DNA from: Endocalyx cinctus | Taxonomy: Eukaryota; Ascomycota; Sordariomycetes; Amphisphaeriales; Apiosporaceae | Assembly: GCA_001600455.1 (NCBI GenBank) | Contig: BCKC01000007.1 | Coordinates: forward strand, 3,288,019-3,352,018 | Length of the DNA stretch: 64,000 nucleotides | Direction: 5' to 3' | Part shown: positions 48,991 through 57,670 of the stretch, piece after piece | Numbering within the stretch: the stretch's first letter is position 1 | How the letters are laid out: every line of letters starts with the position of its first letter | The notes under the pieces: generated by a model | The model's input: only the letters and a program-made list of their open reading frames with translations | What the model was told of the DNA's origin: nothing | The model's database searches: none | Position numbers and translations under genes: made by a program

Positions 48991-49746
48991 GTTATTACTA
49001 GACGAATTTATTCAGACTTGAATCGGTGCAGATCAAAATCGCGGCGGAGTAATTTAAGTGAAGCTTCAATGTTACGGCCACTAACTACGACGAAGAACAC
49101 GACAGGGGGAAAAATGACGGCATCTTTCAACTATATAAAGTGGAAGTGATCGGATGGGAACTTCTTATCCTTAGACAACTATGAGAGAAGAGGCTTCCTA
49201 AGAAACAGTATTTACGCATAGAGTGAACGAGTACCAAGTAATTGGAATTGTAGCTGTAATACTCTGCGTTTAATCCGAGTTTAACCTAGCGAGATACGTT
49301 CGGAAGTTACCGGGTTTTCGCCCATGGGGAACTATGGAACTCAGTATCGTACGTAGTTCGCAATTTATGGGGATCCGAAGTAGATAACTTGCTTGGTATG
49401 ACCATAAACTCTCCACTCGCTATCCCACACACACACCCCCAGCTTTTAGGCCTCGGCAAGCTAAGGTCAGCTCTATTCTCACTGACGTTAGAAACTGTTC
49501 AAGAGTCACCAGCTTAGTTTAGATTCAGAAAGTTATCGTTTGATGTGATCATGCTCTAAATGTCTTTCACCAGATCTTCTTTTTTGTGATCAGATACTAT
49601 TGACGACAAATAGGACTAAACTATTTTTATCCCGTTTGTTTTATTATAACGTATTCCGACGTATTTTTTGAGAAGTCTTTCGAAGCTGAGCTCAGCTGAA
49701 CTGAGGTGGTTGGATAATAGATCACCGTTAGCAACCTAAGGCGGCT

Positions 49747-51215
49747 ATGAGCAGCTTCATAACCCCACTACGTCGGCCTCCTCGCTATACTGGCGCTGGC
49801 CGCTCTCGACGACTCAATTCTTTTATCGTTTCGTCATCTTTTACCAACACAAATCACATTTATTCACCACCGCGACGAACCGTAATAAATAGAAGATATG
49901 CCTCTACTACAACAAACAAGACCAGGCCGAGAACGGCAATCTTCTTTCCAGGTTAGTTAGAGAAAGGGAAAAAGAAAGGGCACGGTTTTCAATTCATTGC
50001 TTTTTTCCAAGAGCTCACCCACTCATTCCCCTTCCCACTTACACGGAATCAAACACATATATTTACCAAACAATAAGAATTCTTACTCACATGATATGTC
50101 TGTATTATATAGGTCAAGGCGTCCAAAAAGTCGGCATGCTCACGCCCTGGCTCGAAGCCTTCCCCCGGACCGCGTCCGAGATACTAGAGGAGATCGACAG
50201 CTACATGGGGTACAAGCTATCGGAGATAATACAGGAGGGGCCCAGCACGGTGCTGACGGCGACGCCGAACGCGCAGCCGGCCATCATGGCGACGTCGATC
50301 CTGATCCTGCGCATCCTCGAGCGCGAGTGCGGGTTCCGCGTGGCCGACCGAGCGGACGTGACCCTCGGCCACTCCCTAGGCGAGTTCGCGGCCCTCGTCG
50401 CCGCCGGCGTCCTCAGGTTCGAGGACGCCCTGCGCATGGTCCGTCGGAGGGCCGAGGCCATGGCCGAAGCGACCCGGAGAGCGCGCGAGGAGTACGGCGG
50501 CGAGTACGGCATGGTGGCGGTCGTCACCGAACCCCGGTACCTCGAACCCCTCGTGGAGGCGATCGACGACTTCGTCGGGTACCGCAGCGCCGGGGCGCGG
50601 AGCGAGAGCGCCGAGAGCCGGAAGCCGATCGACCAGGTGCTCATCGCCAACGTCAACAGCAAGAACCAGATCGTCCTGAGCGGCAGCCTGCAGAAGATCA
50701 AGGAGCTCGTGGCGCACGTGCGCCAGTTTCTGGGCCACGACCCGCGCGCCGTCCGGCTCAACTCGGACTCGCCCTTTCACAGCCCGATCATGAGGCCGGC
50801 CGTGGCGGTCATGCGCGACCTGCTGGCGCGCAAGAGCGTCGTGAAGGGTCACGAGGACGAGGATATCGTGACGTTTCCGGGCGTGCTCCAGTGCGTCAGT
50901 AACGTCAGCGCGCGCCCTTTCGAGACGGCGGCCGACGTGAGGGATTTGCTCGCGAGGCAGTGTCTCGAGACGGTCAGGTGGTGGGATACCATCAAGTACC
51001 TGGATAAAGAGCAGAAAGTCCGGAGATGGATCGGGATAGGGCCCGGGAAAGTCGGACGTAACTTGGTAGGAAAAGAGGTTGGTATGCGTGGCGTCGACAC
51101 GGTCAAGGGGGGTGGAGTGTGGGCTATCACCGATCCTCTCGAGATAGATGAAGTGTTGAAAGGGTTGGAAAAGACGGAATCGTTAGCTGCGGAAGAAGAA
51201 GAGGAGGAAGAGTAA
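49747..51215 (+). CDS. mct1: Mitochondrial malonyl-CoA:ACP transacylase (MCT1)
   Basis: Two exons, 49747-49951 and 50113-51215, with a 161-nt GT-AG intron, give 435 aa. The intron splits the conserved FFPGQG motif, which the join restores. The first 60 residues are rich in Arg, Ser and Thr with almost no acids, a typical mitochondrial presequence. The acyltransferase fold shows GHSLGEFAAL with the nucleophilic Ser156, and a later DSPFHSPIM segment with the catalytic His. The enzyme loads malonyl groups onto mitochondrial acyl carrier protein for type II fatty-acid and lipoate synthesis. The GPSTVLTATPNAQPAIMAT segment fits single-domain fungal MCT1 rather than a polyketide synthase module; no other PKS domain is nearby. 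The tail is a short Glu run. Confidence 0.93.
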
Positions 51216-51788
51216 CGGGCATGAATGGTTACTCCTTAATAACAAGGATATGTTTTCATTGTATTTTGGATGATGGTATTAGCATTACTCTTTTTTTGGT
51301 TACCAACGGCATACTAGCACGTGTAAGGTGGGCGGGGGGCTAGAGGTCCCTATTTTGACCTTAAGAGAGGAAAAAACAAAGTTACGATATGGGTCTTTTA
51401 TTGTTTATTTATCTGATCTATTCAACATATAAATAGTTATGAGAGTTTCGGTGTTGTGTATATATTCAGCATAAAATACTTTTCCCTTGCCGTCATTTAT
51501 ACAGTATCGAGTTAGCGTTTACGAGTGAAAGGATGATAAAAACGAACTTTTTCGTTCCTGATATATTAATGTATCTCGCATATCCGTTCCGTTACTTGCT
51601 TATCCTCTCATCTATGGGGTTTCCTCCTCGTCAAGCTGTTCTCCTGGGGTATTCACTCCACTTATATAGGTCTACCAATATGTCGTTCCTTATGTTGGCT
51701 CGTAACACCGGGCCAACGGACATCAGGGGTTACAGCGAGACGCCCATGCCGAGCTTCACCTTGCCATCTCATTCTCCGACTACCCCTT
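51216..51788. other. Spacer after mct1
   Basis: No gene seen. The frame at 51533-51793 is open but not protein-like. It contains the mct1 3' UTR. Confidence 0.5.
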
Positions 51789-52773
51789 TATAAGGCAAGG
51801 CACTGAGCAACCAAACCAAACCCACTATTTGGTTAGGTTGGTTGATTTAAGCTTAACGCAACTTTTCTTTGTTCAAGATGGTGCGTCAGGGGATGGGAGA
51901 TGACGACTACCTAGGGCAGAGGAACGAGAGTTGTAAACGGGCCGAAACGAGACGGCGGCAGCTAAGAGTTACCTAGATAAATTACTACGTTGATAATAAC
52001 GCGTTCTCACTATTATTATACCATCAAAACTTAGCTATTTCTCCAAAAGAAAATCATCGCCATGTCCGACTCTTCTCCCAGTCAAGATACAGCTTCTCTT
52101 ACGGCTAATTTATACGAGAAATATATATTTATTCAGTCTTGAGGTTAGCTTTAGTCGCAGAAGGTCGGAGGTACTAGTAACTGGATTTGGATCTACGGCT
52201 ACGACATTAGGTATAACAAAAAGCGAAAATGGGTTTGTCGCCATTGCGTATCAATTGTCACGAATGGCACTTGACTTCCTCACTATCCAATCTATGTCTG
52301 CAGAGTGTGAGCGGCTATTCTAAGCAGCGGGAAGAATGGTAACTTCTTCAGGAGGTGGTCTGGATGCCGATATAATCAGCATTTGCCAGACTTTGCGTTC
52401 GTAGTACCGAGCTGGAATAGTGAAAGGGTCCGACAAGGATTTTTAATCACCTAAGAAATAATCCAAAAAAAAAACTCTGGACTGGATGATTCCGAACTTG
52501 CAATTAAGGCGTCTAAGTCGCTCTAAGAATACGACAGCGATACCGAGGTTGACATGGCGCTGGAAGATGAGGATGAACAGCTCTAGAATTCCGAACGCAG
52601 CCTAGAAGAGACCCGGATTTCAGGGACCGAATGATGAACAACACATCCTAATACTAAACCATGCCGACTGTGCTGATATTCCTAACAGGGAAATTTTGGT
52701 TCACGTGAACATTGTCAATATTTATGTCAACTAGCCAATTAAGGGCGGCTGGTTGGAGCCTCGCTATAAGGCA
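51789..52773 (+). mobile_element. Internally deleted hAT transposon relic
   Basis: Two coding fragments of a hAT transposase lie side by side. From ATG 52062 the frame gives MSDSSPSQDTASLTANLYEK, then after stops a BED-type zinc-finger segment (WIWIYGYDIRYNKKRKWVC). At about 52261-52446, in another frame, is the C-terminal dimerisation motif (SAECERLF, stop, AAGRMVT, then LDADIISICQTLRS). The catalytic middle, usually over 1.5 kb, is missing. The stop at 52402 replaces an expected Trp (TGG to TAG), as RIP-like mutation would give. A 9-bp direct repeat TATAAGGCA at 51789-51797 and 52765-52773 is a candidate target-site duplication. The inner ends share AGGC...CAACC-type sequence in inverted orientation. 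Boundaries are tentative; the transposase identity is strong. Confidence 0.75.
51808..51844. repeat. Imperfect hairpin at the hAT left end
   Basis: CAACCAAACCAAACC at 51808-51822 pairs imperfectly with GGTTAGGTTGGTTG at 51831-51844 across an 8-nt loop. It lies just inside the proposed left end of the hAT relic, where subterminal repeats that bind transposase are usual. Confidence 0.5.
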
Positions 52774-53029
52774 CCAATATTCTGGAAATTTGACCAATAC
52801 TCGAGTCGACGCGCAAAAAGATGGCCACAAACGGGTTCATACTAACCTACCATATCCCGATCACGTCCTTTCCTTACTCCGACACATTCCTATTTATCCC
52901 AGTAAACTATGGAAAAGCTCAGGTTGATTACGAGTTTCATAATGTGGATAATATATCCAGTGGTCTCTGACCTTGACTAGCTGTGGCCTTGCCGAACACG
53001 AAAACAGTACCAAGCGTGGAACTCCTCTC

Positions 53030-55258
53030 CTACTCCGACAGCCCTGACTGCCTATTCTGAGCATCCCCTATGTGTTGAAGATGAGCCCTCAAACTCATAA
53101 CCAAGCTGCTTAACTCAGTTTTCAACTCTTCTCGAGAAGCCATGCCTTGCAAAGCATCTAAAGATAATGCTGTTGGTAGAGGTGGGAGAGGGAGTCCTGT
53201 AACGTCACTGGATAGTGTGCCTAGCTGTGAAACAGTGGTTATGGGTAGCGTTTTCTCGCCCGGACACGACGTATCCTGTAGCGCTTCAAGCTCTATGGGC
53301 AAGGGCATTTCATCGCTCACATATAGAGACGGCTCCCTGACGCTCAAGGGAAAAGAACTTGCATGAGGCTCAGGACTAAATAGCACATGGTCTGATCCTG
53401 CGGTAGATGGTCGGGAATAATCCACATGGTCTATCAGGCCAGGTTCAAGGTCGATCATGCTCGAGCCTGAGTATCGCTTCGCATGACGTGATTCAGTTAC
53501 GGTGGAAGGTACGAAATCTATCGAATCCGTCAGGCAGGCATCAAGGTCAATCAAACTCATAGCCGAAGCTCGGTTTTGTTGATCTGAGACGGCGAGAGCT
53601 GTCGTATGTTCAGGCTGAGCAGCTGGACTAAACTCGATCGAATTGGAAGCTTCTTGAAGATGATACGGCATGTCTAAGCTAGTAGAGCTCGGCCCCGTAA
53701 CGGGAAAGGTCCAGTCTTGAGTTTTGCGACGGTCCAGGTTCGTGGCACTTGCTGATGCAAAACCAAAACCTGGCTTAATTGTTTTCGTGTCTGAGAAGTG
53801 GGATAACACATCTTCATCAGATGACTTCACTAGTGAGGCGTCGAGATCAATCAACGACTCTCTGACTGCCGTGGGCAATGAGTCGTCTTGAAGCGAAAGA
53901 TCTGGTGCTTGTAGAGAGCCTATTTTACCGTAGAACTCACGACTATTCTCGTCATAATTGGAGACAGTGTTACGGTCGAATACCTTTTGAAGTGGGGCTT
54001 CGATCTTAGGCACATTTGCAGGAGGCAATCGACGCCGGCGAGAACGAGGCTGGAATTCCGACGAAGCAGGAAGCATGTCGATGTTGATACCATAGGCATC
54101 GTATACAGCCTGTGCACCTGTCGCGCTATCGAATGCTGACTCCTCCGAATCGTCGTTACTAAAGATCCATCCGTCACTAGGAGCATAATCTGGAGTCTGA
54201 TCTGTGTCAACCATAGATCCCTGGGCACCACCCGCAGAGAATAATGAGAGTCTGCTTCCTCCTTGAGACACCCAAAGCCGATAGGCACTAACAAGTTTTG
54301 AAAGAGACGCCGTTGGATACTTGTCGTTGGTGTTGAAGATGTATGGATGTGCTTGGACCTCCTCGATGGAAGGCCGCTGCTTCACATCTCCAACTACGCA
54401 GAAGCTTATGAAACTCTGTAGTAGAGTTGAGTACTGGTTACCCTCGAGGCGCGGGCAATGGTGCTTCAAATACGAGCCGAATTGTGATACGTCAATGCTG
54501 GAAGCTGCATTTGGTGGCAGTCCAGAGGCGACTTCGAAGGCCATGGATCCAAAAGCCCATATATCAATCTCCATTCCATAGGAGACAGAGGATTCAAAGA
54601 GCTCGGGAGCCATCCAGTGTAATGTTCCAGTGACTGTACTTCTCTTACTGAACTTGGTTTCGATGATGCCGGCAACACCGAAGTCACAGAGCTGGACACC
54701 TCCGGCATCTGTGATGAGCACATTGGCGCATTTGATGTCCCTATGGATAATACCGTGCTTGTGGATCCAGTAGATGGCTTCGGCCACCTCTCTTAGTATT
54801 GGGATAATCCATTTCTCAGGCAGCCCACCGCTTGGCCGCATGAGAGAAGCAACACTGCCACCGGCGCAATACTCTGTTACTATCCATACCGAATCGCCAA
54901 AGAGAAGAGTATCGAGGACTTTATTAACATTTTTTGCTCCACCATTAGTCAATAGCTTTAACGTGTTTATTTCCTTGAGGGTTTCATTTGCGGTATCGAT
55001 TGAGCCCGGCTGATATTGATCTCCTTCTTCGATGCTGATCAATTTAATAGCGACGAGCTGTGCCGACTTACTGCTGATAGCCTTGTACACGCGACCGAAG
55101 CTCCCTTTACCGATAAGTTCCGAGAGCAGGTATGGAGGCTTGTCTTTGCCAGTAGCAGCGCATTCTCTCGATATGGCTTCTTGCGCCTTCCTTGCGTCCT
55201 CTACAGCTCTTTGCTTAGTAGTCGAACCTTCGACCGTAAGGAATTCGGGGCTCGCCAT
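53030..55258 (-). CDS. Ste20-like (GCK-type) serine/threonine kinase
   Basis: An intronless frame; the ATG at 55258 (MASPEF) gives 742 aa. The only in-frame start above it is a TTG. The kinase domain covers about residues 43-310, with Gly loop GKGSFGRV (50-57), VAIK Lys72, HRDIKCAN (172-179), DFG (192-194) and MAPE (217-220). All catalytic residues are present, so it should be active. HRDIK and the GTLHWMAPE signature place it in the Ste20 group, with the kinase at the N-terminus as in GCKs; I cannot assign it to Sid1, Nak1 or Mst1. The long Ser/Asp-rich tail carries three copies of an SLIDLDxxL motif (about 468, 568 and 600) and ends in a helix (REELKTELSSLVMSLRAHLQ) that could bind a partner. 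Such kinases act in polarity, septation or stress pathways. Confidence 0.9.
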   Translation of the reverse strand: MASPEFLTVEGSTTKQRAVEDARKAQEAISRECAATGKDKPPYLLSELIGKGSFGRVYKAISSKSAQLVAIKLISIEEGDQYQPGSIDTANETLKEINTLKLLTNGGAKNVNKVLDTLLFGDSVWIVTEYCAGGSVASLMRPSGGLPEKWIIPILREVAEAIYWIHKHGIIHRDIKCANVLITDAGGVQLCDFGVAGIIETKFSKRSTVTGTLHWMAPELFESSVSYGMEIDIWAFGSMAFEVASGLPPNAASSIDVSQFGSYLKHHCPRLEGNQYSTLLQSFISFCVVGDVKQRPSIEEVQAHPYIFNTNDKYPTASLSKLVSAYRLWVSQGGSRLSLFSAGGAQGSMVDTDQTPDYAPSDGWIFSNDDSEESAFDSATGAQAVYDAYGINIDMLPASSEFQPRSRRRRLPPANVPKIEAPLQKVFDRNTVSNYDENSREFYGKIGSLQAPDLSLQDDSLPTAVRESLIDLDASLVKSSDEDVLSHFSDTKTIKPGFGFASASATNLDRRKTQDWTFPVTGPSSTSLDMPYHLQEASNSIEFSPAAQPEHTTALAVSDQQNRASAMSLIDLDACLTDSIDFVPSTVTESRHAKRYSGSSMIDLEPGLIDHVDYSRPSTAGSDHVLFSPEPHASSFPLSVREPSLYVSDEMPLPIELEALQDTSCPGEKTLPITTVSQLGTLSSDVTGLPLPPLPTALSLDALQGMASREELKTELSSLVMSLRAHLQHIGDAQNRQSGLSE

Positions 55259-56468
55259 TCTACTTATTTCCAACGTAGGATAGCCCGATAGAATAGCTAG
55301 ACAGCATCAAATCAGTTTAATAAAGAGTAGATAGATACAACATCGTCCTGCCGGAAAGGCGGATGTTAAAGTGGATGGTTTGTTATAGTGTATTCTAATC
55401 AGTTGATTTAATGAAGGTATTTTATGTTATGTCACAAAGGACGATTAGACTGTGCTTGTACCTAGGTAGTGTCTTATAAAGCACCCGTGGACCCCTCTAA
55501 TCATGTATCGATATTTGGATGATATTTCCAGCGATGTCCTGCTTAGGTTAAGTAAGTGTAGACTCCCAATAGCGCATGTTTACAGAAGGTTCAGCCACCA
55601 ATACGGCTTGCCTTGTGTAGTCGACGAAGGGTCAGTCACCACTCGGATGGAAATGTTTAACAAGTAACATGCTTCGAGATATTAATTAAATAACTGGCGT
55701 CGGCCCTACTCTTTTTTCGCATAGGCATTATGGTTCTTTAAGCTGAGGCTCTAATTCTAAAAGCTTACTTCGAAAATCGGCCTCCTTTCCTGCGACAAAA
55801 AAAACTGGTGGTATGGAGATTTGCGATTGGGACTACCTACGAAGGCTTACCTACACAGTATGTGTTCATACTATGTATATGAGCTTAAGCTTATGCATTG
55901 ACCACCTACATATTAATTTTTGGCCCGACTTCTTAAGAAGTCATTAATTTCTGCTTGTCACGATTTATTTACCATGATTCCAAAGGTTATGGATATTCAA
56001 CTGGATTTGTGTGTAGATTTATTAACTCTTGACTTATGCAAAGTAGGTCATTGTTAAAATTCACTGCTATCCATAGATGCATGCAGGCAGGGCAGGTAGG
56101 CAAAAAACCGTGGCGTTATTATAGGTACATATACTATTTGATGGTGGGGCAATAAGGAGGGAGAAATAGCATAGCTCTAAGAATTTGGAGCTTTTACTTG
56201 TGAATTCCATCGTCATTTGGTATTTTCCACAATTTCCCAACGCCCACCCACGTTGAAAGAAACAATTCATAACGCTCAAATAGCTCCAAGACTACCACTC
56301 GATATCTCAAGTCACGGAGTATAGGAAGGTTGAATATTGATTAATTTTCCTTTCGTTTTTCTCTTTAAAACTAAGGATCCTCCGAACCACATTTCCCTTT
56401 CTAGCGAAAGCAATCAAGCCAGCGACAAACACATGAGAGCAGGGAGACCAAAAAGAAATCCGTAGACG
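55259..56468. other. Divergent spacer between kinase and TRAPPC2L genes
   Basis: No gene seen; a 70-codon minus frame at 56067-56279 is not protein-like. It should hold both promoters. Confidence 0.5.
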
Positions 56469-57311
56469 ATGGCAAACGTGATACCCTCGATAGCCTGTTT
56501 AGGCGTAATAGGGCGAAATGTAATTCTCCCTTTCCCCCCTTTTCCTCTCGACTACTTTTTTTTTTTTTTTTTTACTAACCCAACTCAACTCAACCCAAAA
56601 CAGAACAACCCCCTCCACGTAACCATCTTCCCATCCTACGACGCCTCGACGCACACGCTTTCGCCCTTACGCACGCCCTTGCAATTCTCCCTCCTCCTCT
56701 CCTCCACCCTCGACGTATTCGAAGCCCGCTCCCGCTCCGCCTCGACCGCGGCGCAGACGCAGGCCGGCGGCGGGCAGGGCCGCACGCCCGTCCTCTCGGG
56801 CGACTTCGGGCTCCTGCACGCCCTCGACGAGCGCCTCGCCGCGTACGGGTTCGAGACGAACACGGGCGTGCGGTTCGTCGCCGTCGTCGACATGAGGGGA
56901 CGGCTCCTGATGCCCGCGTCGAACCATATTCCTCCCCCTACTACCGCCGCCGCCGCTGCTAATTCTACCGGTAACGCCGGTAGTAACGCGACGCATCCGG
57001 CGTCCCCTTCTTCGCCTCCTCCACCTCCGGCTTTCGGATCGGCCGGTAGGACCAGGTCGATGATCGCCACGGCGGCGACGGCGACGGCGGCGACGGGGTT
57101 GAGGGAGACCGAGCTGAAGATCGTCTTTCGCGCTATGCAGACGGCGTATATCCGCTTGCTCCAGAATCCCTTTTACGACCCGGACGAACACGCCGGTAAG
57201 ATCGGCGGCGGGGGGCCCGGCGCGGCGGGTAAGAGGATCACGAGTCGCAAGTTTGCCGACGAGATGAGGAGGATAGGGGACCTCTGGGCGCCGGGTGCGA
57301 CCGCGTTATGA
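56469..57311 (+). CDS. TRAPP subunit, TRAPPC2L/Tca17-like (sedlin family)
   Basis: Two exons, 56469-56519 and 56604-57311, give 252 aa. The start MANVIPSIACLGVIGRN joins to NNPLHVTIFPSYD, the expected first strand and loop of the longin-like sedlin fold. The next helix region is TPLQFSLLLSSTLDVFEAR. The sedlin core is normally about 140 residues; here it is enlarged by an Ala/Ser/Pro-rich insert (about 140-195) before the last helix (ELKIVFRAMQTAYIRLLQNP). TRAPP is a Rab GEF and tether at the Golgi; Tca17/TRAPPC2L helps TRAPP II assembly. The 84-nt intron has no in-frame stop and is a multiple of three, so an unspliced mRNA would encode 28 extra residues. The intron holds a T18 tract. Confidence 0.88.
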   Translation: MANVIPSIACLGVIGRNVILPFPPFPLDYFFFFFFTNPTQLNPKQNNPLHVTIFPSYDASTHTLSPLRTPLQFSLLLSSTLDVFEARSRSASTAAQTQAGGGQGRTPVLSGDFGLLHALDERLAAYGFETNTGVRFVAVVDMRGRLLMPASNHIPPPTTAAAAANSTGNAGSNATHPASPSSPPPPPAFGSAGRTRSMIATAATATAATGLRETELKIVFRAMQTAYIRLLQNPFYDPDEHAGKIGGGGPGAAGKRITSRKFADEMRRIGDLWAPGATAL

Positions 57312-57670
57312 CGAAATGGAAACTTGAAACTTAAATTTACCTGATTCGGTTCATCCCCTTTTCTGAAGAAATGTTAAATGACGGACGGCGTTAAATGGGC
57401 TTGTATCGGATATCTTGATCATTTTTCATCGTGGAGTTACGGCGTTTTGCCCTCATGAGTAGGAGTGGAATAAGACTAGAGCTGAGGGGGAAAATATGAA
57501 GGATAGAATTGATACGACGGCTTATTTGATCTACTTCTCTGAAAACTCGCTTTATATCTAGAGTGTGGATAAAATATGTGTATATTCTTTTATGTACAAT
57601 GACTGTCTATATGTTCATATATGCGTGAGTCACGAAATGTACATTCCGCCGGGTACGACTCTTCGGTACC
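57312..57670. other. Short spacer between convergent genes
   Basis: A 359-bp spacer with no gene; it contains the 3' ends of the TRAPPC2L-like and AFG1-like transcripts. Confidence 0.6.

Larger units (their letters stand above)
47192..49746. other. 2.5-kb spacer with possible coding relics
   Basis: No intact gene. Tandem AATAAATAAAT at 47368-47378 is a candidate poly(A) signal for apm3. Around 47810-48060 one frame reads in a protein-like way (GPFHISFSRGHTLGFNIPLP) but carries stops and matches no family I know. At 48831-48990 there is a short array of degenerate GGACCAGTACGGA-like units. Confidence 0.4.

Noticed and set aside
50113..51215. Acyltransferase domain of a polyketide synthase cluster
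   Set aside because: No ketosynthase or carrier domain nearby; the protein is single-domain with a mitochondrial presequence, so MCT1 fits better.
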